Positions 7,540 to 14,870 of a stretch of DNA of 33,616 nt are shown here, in pieces. Numbering within the stretch: the stretch's first letter is position 1; every line of letters begins with the position of its first letter. This DNA is from Parachlamydiaceae bacterium. Its GTDB lineage: Bacteria > Chlamydiota > Chlamydiia > Chlamydiales > Parachlamydiaceae. The stretch is from positions 1 to 33,616 of the forward strand of contig JANWJE010000020.1 of NCBI GenBank assembly GCA_025451995.1, written 5' to 3'. The translations under genes were made by a program, and so were the position numbers. The notes under the pieces were generated by a model. It saw only the letters and a list, made by a program, of their open reading frames with translations, had not been told where the DNA came from and searched no databases.

Positions 7540-7977
7540 TTGTCCTTTCAAATCTTCACACTTATTCTTTTTATCTCTTGCATATCAAGTCGGTTTTCTT
7601 ATGGCGATTCTTTAGTTCTTACCGGAAATCCATCGAAATTGTCAATTTCTTCAGCTGCTGCCGGACAGCAGCCAAATACGGTGACAGATTCATCGACATC
7701 CTATTCTATTATTTCAACAAATAAGGCATTGAATATTACGGGAAGTTTGAGTTCTAACCTCCCTTCTAACGTCACGCTAAAAATAAAACTCCAGGCGCCT
7801 ACCGGTGGAACATCCATGGGAAATGTATCATTGACGACAACGGCGCAAAATCTAGTGACCGGTATTCCAAAAAAACTAACCGTTGCAAATTTATTGATCA
7901 CTTATACATTAAGTGCGACCGTTCAAGCGGCTCAAGTTTCCAATGGGTCTACAACAATTACTTTAAATTTACAGTAG
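7540..7977 (+). CDS. Small secreted beta-rich subunit 1 of a putative chaperone-usher-like fibre
   Basis: 145 residues starting at TTG; the only other in-frame option is lost because a stop lies at 7531-7533. GGTGA 8 bases upstream can serve as ribosome binding site. A signal peptide (hydrophobic ILFISCISS) is followed by a Ser/Thr/Ala-rich beta domain without cysteines. It is clearly homologous to the two subunits at 11485 and 11983: shared features are (S/T)GNPxxF/L, AxAG near residue 40, DSST, SxLP, VxxxxPTGGTS/SGGTS, NLVTGI and a final LQ/MQ. Unlike those two it lacks the first 15-residue beta strand of the mature domain, so it may be a cap or adaptor. It opens the cluster and is 8 bases from the chaperone-like gene. 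Confidence 0.65.
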   Translation: MSFQIFTLILFISCISSRFSYGDSLVLTGNPSKLSISSAAAGQQPNTVTDSSTSYSIISTNKALNITGSLSSNLPSNVTLKIKLQAPTGGTSMGNVSLTTTAQNLVTGIPKKLTVANLLITYTLSATVQAAQVSNGSTTITLNLQ

Positions 7978-7985
7978 GGGATGAT

Positions 7986-8774
7986 ATGTCAAAACGATTC
8001 ATTTTCTTTACCCTAATATTCATCTGTTCTACTTGTCACATTGAGTGTTTAGTTGTGGCAAACGATTTGATTTATCATGGTAAATTATCTCACGGTGAGT
8101 CTGCGAGAGTTAAAATTTCGTTGGTGAATGAAAGTGAAGCAATAGAACAGGTTGATTTTAAACTCTCTGACTATTCTTGTAATTGTCAAGGTCAACATTT
8201 TTTTGACAGTCCCGGTACTCAAGTTCGTTCTAATTCTTCATGGATCCAATTAAACACAACGAGAGAGGTGCTTCAACCGAAGGAAAAAGCTGATTTTTAT
8301 TTTACAATTAAAGTTCCTAAGGACCCACAGCTAAATGGAAGTTATTGGAGTGTCCTTCTGATTGAACCGGCAAATGTTGTACAAACTTTAAAATCCGAAC
8401 AAAATTCTCTCCAAATTCAAGTAAAGGTCCGTTATGCATTCCATATAGTGTCCGATATTGGAAAAGGCAAACCCACATTAAAGATTCTCAATAAAGAATT
8501 TAAAGAAATTGATGGAAAACCAAAATTTGTGGTTGATGTTTCGAATACCGGGATGTGGTATCTCAATCCAAAAATGACACTTAAACTCTTCAATAGCCAG
8601 GGAAAGTTGGAAACGACTTTAGACCAAGGAAAAGAACGCCTTTATCCCGGCTCTTCGCAAAGATATCTTTTCGATATTAAAGAGCCAAAGGAAAAACAGT
8701 ATAAAGCATTCCTTTTATTAGATAATGGAGATAACAATTTATTTGGAGATAGCTTTAAACTGTCGGTTCCATGA
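7986..8774 (+). CDS. PapD-like two-domain periplasmic chaperone candidate
   Basis: 262 residues with a signal peptide (1 to about 22, MSKRFIFFTLIFICSTC). Domain 1 (about 25-150) is an immunoglobulin-like fold by pattern: SARVKISLVNES, SSWIQLN, EVLQPKEKADFYFTIKVPKD and GSYWSVLLIEP. The VP-x4-L-x-GSYWSVL string resembles strands of fimbrial chaperone and DUF916-type domains. Domain 2 (about 160-262) has PKFVVDVSNTGMWYLNP and a final beta-rich segment. Size and two-domain layout fit periplasmic chaperones of chaperone-usher systems (about 230-260 residues). AGGGGATGAT precedes the ATG, and the stop overlaps the usher-like start as ATGA (8771-8774), so translation is coupled. Alternative: a structural NEW3/DUF916-like surface protein rather than a chaperone. 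Confidence 0.6.
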   Translation: MSKRFIFFTLIFICSTCHIECLVVANDLIYHGKLSHGESARVKISLVNESEAIEQVDFKLSDYSCNCQGQHFFDSPGTQVRSNSSWIQLNTTREVLQPKEKADFYFTIKVPKDPQLNGSYWSVLLIEPANVVQTLKSEQNSLQIQVKVRYAFHIVSDIGKGKPTLKILNKEFKEIDGKPKFVVDVSNTGMWYLNPKMTLKLFNSQGKLETTLDQGKERLYPGSSQRYLFDIKEPKEKQYKAFLLLDNGDNNLFGDSFKLSVP

Positions 8775-11440
8775 AATATGTTTCTCTCTATCTATCGTTA
8801 ATAGGCTTATTGCCCTCTAGTACTTTTGCTTTAGATGTCAGTTTCGATGCAAATCACGAGGTTGTAAAGGGGGAAATTCTTACGTTTCCTGTTTTTTTTA
8901 AAAATGAGCATGACTATGAAATCGATGAAAAATTAAGAATTTTATTACCCGCGGATTGGGAATTAATCCCCCCTTTTTCTGAAAATCTTAAGCTAAATCC
9001 AAATGATTCTGATCTTTGTATTTTTGCTGTTAACATTCCAAGTTCCGCTTTGGCCGGTACATATCCCATTGCAATTCAGTCTGAAAATGTCTCAATTGCA
9101 TTGTCAATTCGCGTATTGCCTCATTTTTCTTTTTGCGTGGATGCAATCGACTTATCACAAAACTATACTGTGGGTGATAAAGTACATTTAAATTTATGTT
9201 GTAAAAATGAGGGGAATTCACCGCTATCGATTTATTTAGAAGTCGATGCAGATCCAGTATGCCCCGTTGCTTTTTTTTCTGAATCGATAGAAATAGCTCC
9301 ACAATCCAGTTGGATTTTCCCAATTGAAGTTGAAACGCTCTATCAATCAATAGGATACCAACAATTTATTTTCATTCGATTCTTTAATCAAGAAAATGGG
9401 GAACAACTCTTTTATTTTCCGTACTGTTTGAATGTGAGTTTGTCAACCTGCACAAATGATGATCTCTATCAGAAAGTACCCTCTGAAGTTTCATTGATTG
9501 CTGTTGGCGATAGATATACTGTGATTGGTGCTATTGAATGTTCGGGGAGAGGGGTGATTGATCCTATCAGAGATCGCAAATTAGAATATTATTTTCTTCT
9601 CCCCACAAATACCAAGGAGATTTTTTATAATATTCAACAATCTTTTTTCTATAATTTAAGTGAACCCTCTTGGGACATTAAAGCGGGTGACACAGTGTAT
9701 CATTTAAGTCCATTAACTCAACGTTTTCGATATGGCAGGGGGGGAGGGGCTGAATTATATGGCGAGACGTTATCAGTAGGATCTCATTATACCCAAAATA
9801 CTTACAATAGCCAGCTCTTTCCTAGAGAAATTTGTGCCTACGTGGAAGCTTATCCAACGGAACTTTGGAGCCTTTCAAGCAACTATTTGCATAAAGATAC
9901 AAAGAACTTTCCTTCTGCAAATATCACTACCCTTGAAATGTCTCTTACCCCAAAAAAAAATTTATCTTTTGAATGCGAAGTAGGCAAATGCTTTACAGAA
10001 CATCGAAAGGGGCATGATACATCTGCATATCGAGCAGATTTTAATGGTGAATTTCAGAAAGATATTTGGTTTGACATCGAAAAAATTTATGCAGGAGCCG
10101 CCTTTAATGGATATTATCAAGATGTGGATCTTTTCTCTTCTTTAATTAATTTCCCTGTTAAAAACCACACAAGAGTGAATTTGAGCTATAATTCTCTTCG
10201 GCAAAATTTAAGAAATTCATGGTTCAGCAAACGAATTTCCTTAGCACCGAGGCAAAGACAATGGAATGGCAATCTCTCTTATCACTTTTTAAATGGGTTG
10301 CTCTTTACACTTAATGGAATGTTCCTTCGCGCTAAAGATCATAGTATCCATAACCGGTATGATTTTTATCAAAAATGGTTGGGTTTTTTATTTTCTTTTG
10401 CAAGGGAAGGTTATTTTGTTAATGGATGGAGTTCGTTTGGTCAGCAAACAAATAATCTTACAGACAAAAAGAATCAGTTTTTGCAAAAGTATTATCTCAA
10501 CATTGGAAAAGCTTTATCAACCAAGTTTTCGGCCACTGCGTTTTTTGAAGCGGGCAATATCAATTATTTTGAAGCGCGCCAATGGCATAATGGAGTGGGC
10601 GGGTCGCTTAAGTATCAATTTCACCCCAGAGGTTGGTGTGAAGTTTTATCGCAATACGTTAAAAATACCTCTCCCAATAAAATAAAATCCACGCAAATAG
10701 GATTTAATTTTTGCTATCAGTTCCGAAATTCCTCCAAGATCGAAGGGAATATCAAATACGATTATTTTTATAAGTTTTATCCTGATAATCTTTTATTTTT
10801 ACTTTCTTACACCACCTACTTTGGCTTGCCGGTTGGATATAAAGCAGATTCTGGCATATGCAGGGGCAGGATATATGATCCATTAAAACAGTCTTGCATT
10901 GCTGATTCAATGATCAGCATTCACGATAAAACCGCCATTTGCGATCAGTTTGGAACATTCACCATCTCCGGACTGCCCTCTGGCGATCATCCTTTTAAAA
11001 TCCCGGTCCTCCCTGAAAATTTTATCACACGCGATTGTCTCCCAACAACAATTCCAATTCAAAAAGGAAGGATAACTTCCTTGTCTATTCCTGTTGTTCT
11101 TTCTTGTTCAATTGCCGGCGAAGTCTTTCAGTTTGTTGAACTCCAAGAATTGGGATCAGATGGACAATTGATAGAAGCTGGTGGGTTATCCGGCATGATG
11201 ATTTTTGCCAATCGCGATAATGGTAAAGAAATTTACAGAGCCTATACCGATAATGATGGTCATTTTTGTTTCCCAAAGTTGCGGCCCGGAAAATGGAGAA
11301 TTTCTATTCAAAATGAAAAACTTCCTCCTTTCACACAGTGCGATCAAGATGAGATCGAACTCGATTTAAAACCCGGCGAACAAAAAACATGGATGTTTAA
11401 TGTCTATCCAATAGTGAGACAAATTCTACCTTTTGATTGA
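8771..11440 (+). CDS. Outer-membrane usher-like protein (Ig-like N-terminus, beta-barrel, carboxypeptidase-regulatory-like C-terminus)
   Basis: 889 residues. Signal peptide 1-20 (MKYVSLYLSLIGLLPSSTFA). Residues about 22-230 hold two NEW3/CARDB-like Ig domains (KGEILTFPVFFKNEHDY; VGDKVHLNLCCKNEGNSPL). Residues about 240-700 alternate aromatic-rich beta strands typical of an outer-membrane barrel, with SPLTQRFRYGRGGGAELYGE near 316-335. Residues about 705-889 contain two transthyretin-like units (RIYDPLKQSCIADSMISIHD ... GTFTISGLPSGDHPF; DNDGHFCFPKLRPGKWRISI), as at the C-terminus of many ushers and adhesin-anchoring proteins. Size matches FimD-type ushers (800-900 residues), but I see no classical usher signature, so assignment rests on layout and neighbours: chaperone-like gene upstream (ATGA overlap) and paralogous small secreted subunits on both sides. 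Alternative: a large barrel-anchored adhesin. Confidence 0.55.
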   Translation: MKYVSLYLSLIGLLPSSTFALDVSFDANHEVVKGEILTFPVFFKNEHDYEIDEKLRILLPADWELIPPFSENLKLNPNDSDLCIFAVNIPSSALAGTYPIAIQSENVSIALSIRVLPHFSFCVDAIDLSQNYTVGDKVHLNLCCKNEGNSPLSIYLEVDADPVCPVAFFSESIEIAPQSSWIFPIEVETLYQSIGYQQFIFIRFFNQENGEQLFYFPYCLNVSLSTCTNDDLYQKVPSEVSLIAVGDRYTVIGAIECSGRGVIDPIRDRKLEYYFLLPTNTKEIFYNIQQSFFYNLSEPSWDIKAGDTVYHLSPLTQRFRYGRGGGAELYGETLSVGSHYTQNTYNSQLFPREICAYVEAYPTELWSLSSNYLHKDTKNFPSANITTLEMSLTPKKNLSFECEVGKCFTEHRKGHDTSAYRADFNGEFQKDIWFDIEKIYAGAAFNGYYQDVDLFSSLINFPVKNHTRVNLSYNSLRQNLRNSWFSKRISLAPRQRQWNGNLSYHFLNGLLFTLNGMFLRAKDHSIHNRYDFYQKWLGFLFSFAREGYFVNGWSSFGQQTNNLTDKKNQFLQKYYLNIGKALSTKFSATAFFEAGNINYFEARQWHNGVGGSLKYQFHPRGWCEVLSQYVKNTSPNKIKSTQIGFNFCYQFRNSSKIEGNIKYDYFYKFYPDNLLFLLSYTTYFGLPVGYKADSGICRGRIYDPLKQSCIADSMISIHDKTAICDQFGTFTISGLPSGDHPFKIPVLPENFITRDCLPTTIPIQKGRITSLSIPVVLSCSIAGEVFQFVELQELGSDGQLIEAGGLSGMMIFANRDNGKEIYRAYTDNDGHFCFPKLRPGKWRISIQNEKLPPFTQCDQDEIELDLKPGEQKTWMFNVYPIVRQILPFD

Positions 11441-11484
11441 CAGAAAATCCACTATCTGAGAAATAAAGTTTTTGGAGGGCTCTT

Positions 11485-11967
11485 ATGATCAAAAGATTTT
11501 TATTACTATCTATCATTGGTTTTACATTCAAAGGGGTCGCATTTGCAGTGACAGCTCAATCGACGATTACCTATAGCGTTTCTTCTATCGATTCTTTAGC
11601 AATCAGCGGCAATCCTGCAGCGTTTAATTTTAATTTAGCAACAGCCGGCTCTCAACCTCTCAGCATTAGCGATAGCTCTACAACACTTTCATTAACGACC
11701 AACAGTGCTGCAGGCCGAACTCTTTCCTGTCAGCTAGCATCGAGTTTACCATCCCATGCCTCTCTAACTGTGAATGTCGCCACCGGCTCAAGCGGGGGGA
11801 CGTCTCTTGGTGCAATTGATGTATCGGATGCTGCATCTCATAATCTTGTAACGGGTATCAAGCAGGCATTCGCAAATAATATGACCGTAACGTACAATTT
11901 TTCTGTTACAGTGCAAACGCCAATTACAGCCACAACTAATGATGTATTGACGTTCACACTTCAATAA
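11485..11967 (+). CDS. Small secreted beta-rich subunit 2 (pilin-like)
   Basis: 160 residues with a signal peptide ending near AFA-VTAQ (residues 1-22) and a mature beta domain of about 138 residues rich in Ser, Thr and Ala. It contains one cysteine (TLSCQL), and the string TVNVATGSSGGTSLGAIDVS is nearly repeated in subunit 3. An N-terminal strand (STITYSVSSIDSLAI) absent from subunit 1 could act as a donor strand if this is a chaperone-usher pilin. A strong GGAGGG ribosome binding site sits 6 bases before the ATG, stronger than those of the chaperone-like and usher-like genes, which fits a structural subunit made in excess. It follows the usher-like gene by 44 bases. Confidence 0.65.
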   Translation: MIKRFLLLSIIGFTFKGVAFAVTAQSTITYSVSSIDSLAISGNPAAFNFNLATAGSQPLSISDSSTTLSLTTNSAAGRTLSCQLASSLPSHASLTVNVATGSSGGTSLGAIDVSDAASHNLVTGIKQAFANNMTVTYNFSVTVQTPITATTNDVLTFTLQ

Positions 11968-11982
11968 AATTGGAGGGGCTAT

Positions 11983-12483
11983 ATGAAATTTAAGTCGTAT
12001 TTTGCCTTGTTTTTTTCGCTTTTAATGGTATGCTCGTTTGGCATGCATGCGGTTTCAACGAGTGCTATAATTTCCTATAGCATCTCCCATGTCGATTCAA
12101 TATCAATTACCGGGGGAAATAGCGGCAGCCCTTCGTCCTTCGATTTTTGTTCAGCGGCGGCCGGATGCGATATTGATGCGATAACCGATGCGACAACAAT
12201 AATGCATATTACTACGAACAGTGGCTCAAATCGAACAATCTCTTGCCAACTTGGCTACCCATTACCAAAAGATGCCAGACTCACCGTGAATGTTGCAGCG
12301 GGATCGAGTGGCGGAACATCCGCCGGTCCGATCGATATGTCGGATGGGGATTTGTATAACGTGGTGACAGGGATAGAACAAACAATGGCTAATGATATGA
12401 CGATAACCTATAATTTCAAAGTGTGTACAGATACACCAATCACAAATCTTACGAATGTTTTTGTCACTTATACGATGCAATAA
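11983..12483 (+). CDS. Small secreted beta-rich subunit 3 (pilin-like), paralogue of subunit 2
   Basis: 166 residues with a signal peptide (MKFKSYFALFFSLLMVCSFG, cleavage near MHA-VST) and the same domain as subunit 2: IISYSISHVDSISITG, AAAG, TTIMHITTNSG, TISCQL, TVNVAAGSSGGTSAG, VVTGI, TITYNF and a final TMQ. It has four mature cysteines (FCSAAAGC, SCQL, VCTDT), so it may be disulfide-stabilised unlike its paralogues. GGAGGGG lies just before the ATG. The last 29 bases overlap the start of the glycosyltransferase-like gene in another frame. Confidence 0.65.
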   Translation: MKFKSYFALFFSLLMVCSFGMHAVSTSAIISYSISHVDSISITGGNSGSPSSFDFCSAAAGCDIDAITDATTIMHITTNSGSNRTISCQLGYPLPKDARLTVNVAAGSSGGTSAGPIDMSDGDLYNVVTGIEQTMANDMTITYNFKVCTDTPITNLTNVFVTYTMQ

Positions 12484-13618
12484 AATTGCCCTTTTTTTAT
12501 TCTGCTTCCTCTTGATCGCAGTCCAAGCGACTGAAAAGAAACTGAAGGTGCTGTGTGTAGATATTCATGGTTCCGTTGCTGCTGATGTAAAAAAAATCTT
12601 AGAAGATTTAGGGCATGAAGTGGTCGTTTGGGCTGTGCCGGGCGGGCCTTATGCAAAATTTGCATTGGCACGGCAAGAGGATCAGCTAGAAATATTTAAT
12701 TTTTCAACTTGGCTAGACTGTCAAAGTCCGGATCTTTACGAACAATTTTATGAACATTACAAAAAGTTCTTTAATCAGTTTGATCTCTTTGTAGCTGCCT
12801 TAAATGGCACTCTTGCCCCTCTCTTCGGCAAAACAAATATACCCACGATTGTCATCAATGCTGTGAGATATGAATTTCCTTTTATTTGCCGCCCTCATTT
12901 AAGATCCTGGCTTAATGAATTCTTAATTGATGGTTTCCATAGAAAAAAACTCTATTTTGTAGCAAATAACAAGGGCGATAAAGACTATTTAAAATTTTAT
13001 ACCGGTATAGATAGCATTCACATTCCTTCATTATGCGAATATACATACGATAAATATAGGGGAACAAACAACACGTTTCTTCTCAATCCAAGCAGGAGAG
13101 GGACCTCCTTCTATCAACACATCTTAAACACCTTGCCATTGTTGGTGAGCAATGACATAAGCAAACCATACACATGGGAAGATCTTTTTAGCTATAGGGG
13201 AATCATCCATATTCCCTATCAAATCAGCACAATGTCAATTTTGGAACAATACACAGCTAACGTTCCGCTTTTTTTTCCTTCCAAAAATTTTCTTAGAAAA
13301 CTATTTCAAGAAAATGCTGAAATTTTTTGTGAAGTTGTTTTTTTTGATAAAACAAACGAATATTTACTTCCCAACGGAGATTTAAATAAACTTTCGGATC
13401 CTGAAGTTTTTAATTTTTGGATAGATCGTGCAGATTTTTATGATTTAGAAAATATGCCTTATATCCAATATTTTGATTCCTTTCAACATCTTGAGCAATT
13501 GTTATTAAACTGTGATTTGAAAAAAATTAGCAAAAAAATGCAAGCGCATAATCTAAAAAGAAAAGAGAATGTCTATAAAGAATGGAGAAAATTATTAAAA
13601 CAAATCTTTAAAGATTAA
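12455..13618 (+). CDS. Glycosyltransferase-like protein with an N-terminal signal or anchor segment
   Basis: 387 residues. A hydrophobic stretch (residues 11-24, IALFLFCFLLIAVQ) is followed by KKLKVLCVDIHGSVAADVKKILEDLGHEV, a Rossmann-type opening seen in GT-B glycosyltransferases and in an uncharacterised family that I recall also from large DNA viruses. Later HIPYQISTMSILEQYTANVPLFFPS resembles the acceptor/donor-loop region of such enzymes. No catalytic residue can be named with confidence. The ATG at 12455 overlaps subunit 3 by 29 bases and has no ribosome binding site, so expression probably depends on translation of the upstream gene. By position it might glycosylate the fibre subunits, which is inference. 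It is the last gene of the cluster; an AT-rich stretch with T-runs follows. Confidence 0.5.
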   Translation: MFLSLIRCNKIALFLFCFLLIAVQATEKKLKVLCVDIHGSVAADVKKILEDLGHEVVVWAVPGGPYAKFALARQEDQLEIFNFSTWLDCQSPDLYEQFYEHYKKFFNQFDLFVAALNGTLAPLFGKTNIPTIVINAVRYEFPFICRPHLRSWLNEFLIDGFHRKKLYFVANNKGDKDYLKFYTGIDSIHIPSLCEYTYDKYRGTNNTFLLNPSRRGTSFYQHILNTLPLLVSNDISKPYTWEDLFSYRGIIHIPYQISTMSILEQYTANVPLFFPSKNFLRKLFQENAEIFCEVVFFDKTNEYLLPNGDLNKLSDPEVFNFWIDRADFYDLENMPYIQYFDSFQHLEQLLLNCDLKKISKKMQAHNLKRKENVYKEWRKLLKQIFKD

Positions 13619-13712
13619 ATTAGCGATAATTTTTTTGTTTTTTTAAAAAATTCTATTATTAAATCTTTTAATAAATTACAATAGCTCTTTTAATCTACTA
13701 AAGAGTTTGTCT

Positions 13713-14714
13713 ATGTTTGTGAATAATAATAAAGAATTGAATAATATTTTATTAACTTCTAATAATGAAGAACAACCAACCGAATTACAGTCGGACAAAA
13801 TTTCAAATTTCGCAAACCAAACTTTACAACCCACTTATCCAAGATCTGCCCATCAAAATTCTATTCATTCCTATTTAAACACCGTTAAAATCGATCCCAA
13901 TTTGTTCATTGCGGAGTCTGCAGCAGATCAAAAAATGAAAATTTCAAGAATGTTACAGACAATTGCTTTACCTCTCTATAAAAGGCCTGTGCCTGCAAAT
14001 GCAACACGCCTCAATGAAAAAAAAGATGGAAGAATATCCTTGGGATGCAATTACATTGATTTGTATGGTATGCAAAAAAAATCTCACCCAGCTAGGCTAT
14101 TCCATGGCACCATGCATTGTGTGAGAGTTACCCTTTGGACTCAAATTCTTTGTGAGGTTTACAAATTTTTTAGAAATGAAGAGATAAAAAATAAAATTTT
14201 ACTAGCCACGGCCGGTGCTCTTCACGATGTTGCTAGGGAGGGAGAAGGGAGGGATTATTGGGATGAAGAAAGCGCCGAAGCTTTAAAGACTTTATTAAAT
14301 CGGATCCCTGAATCTCAAGAAGATAGTGAAATCTACGTTCAGGCCATTAGAGAAAAAGATCCGATTGGAGATAAATTTTCAACCGATGAACAACGGATTG
14401 TCCATGATGCCGATTGCTTAGATATTATGAGAATTCATAGAGGAAATTCATTCAATCCAGATAATTTATGTTTTTATCGAGAAGCTTTAAAGAAGTATAA
14501 AGATCCTAAAGATTTGCACTATTTCAAACAATTGATTAAGGAAGTTGATGATTTTATCCAATTAACAGAATACATGACCACACGAATAAACTTTGAATAT
14601 CATAGCAATGATTTTTATTCGGAATTAATCAATTTATTGAATTTTCATAAAAAGGGAAATCAATTCGCTTTCCCTATTTTGAAAATGTTATTGGAAGGTC
14701 AAGAGTTAACCTAA
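13713..14714 (+). CDS. HD-type protein resembling the SidE phosphodiesterase domain
   Basis: 333 residues from the ATG at 13713, chosen over a TTG 6 bases upstream because AAAGAG lies 7 bases before it; a possible -10 box TACAAT is at 13677-13682. No signal peptide. Motifs: FHGTMH (His131, His135), ALHDVAREGEGRDYWDEESA (His171-Asp172, Glu176, Glu178) and VHDADCLDIMR (His231-Asp232). From memory this H / HDxxRExEGxDxWDxxSA / HDxDCLDIxR pattern is that of the phosphodiesterase domain of Legionella SidE-family effectors and of the DupA/DupB phosphoribosyl-ubiquitin deubiquitinases. The mono-ADP-ribosyltransferase half of SidE is absent, so a DupA-like action is more likely than ubiquitin ligation. 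A general HD hydrolase remains possible. The gene ends inside the palindromic element shared with clpB. Confidence 0.6.
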   Translation: MFVNNNKELNNILLTSNNEEQPTELQSDKISNFANQTLQPTYPRSAHQNSIHSYLNTVKIDPNLFIAESAADQKMKISRMLQTIALPLYKRPVPANATRLNEKKDGRISLGCNYIDLYGMQKKSHPARLFHGTMHCVRVTLWTQILCEVYKFFRNEEIKNKILLATAGALHDVAREGEGRDYWDEESAEALKTLLNRIPESQEDSEIYVQAIREKDPIGDKFSTDEQRIVHDADCLDIMRIHRGNSFNPDNLCFYREALKKYKDPKDLHYFKQLIKEVDDFIQLTEYMTTRINFEYHSNDFYSELINLLNFHKKGNQFAFPILKMLLEGQELT

Positions 14715-14870
14715 GTGTACGAGTTATGAATACACATCTGACGCAATCTTTTGGTCCACAATCAATTATAATTTTTCGCGCTTAGCCGATTGGGTAATAC
14801 GCTTAAAATTATAATTGATTGTGAATCAAATCTTGCATCATCTGTGTTTCCTAACTCGTAAACTCGGGTT
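14708..14870. mobile_element. Palindromic MITE-like element between the HD gene and clpB
   Basis: Outer arms 14708-14752 and about 14831-14870 are imperfect inverted repeats (sharing TACGAGTTA, GAA-ACACA, TGA-GCAA). Inside them is a perfect 19-bp inverted repeat, CACAATCAATTATAATTTT at 14757-14775 and its complement at 14805-14823, with a 29-base loop. A further arm copy stands at 5816-5863. The element has no coding capacity of its own. It covers the 3' ends of both convergent genes and could act as a bidirectional terminator. Confidence 0.7.
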
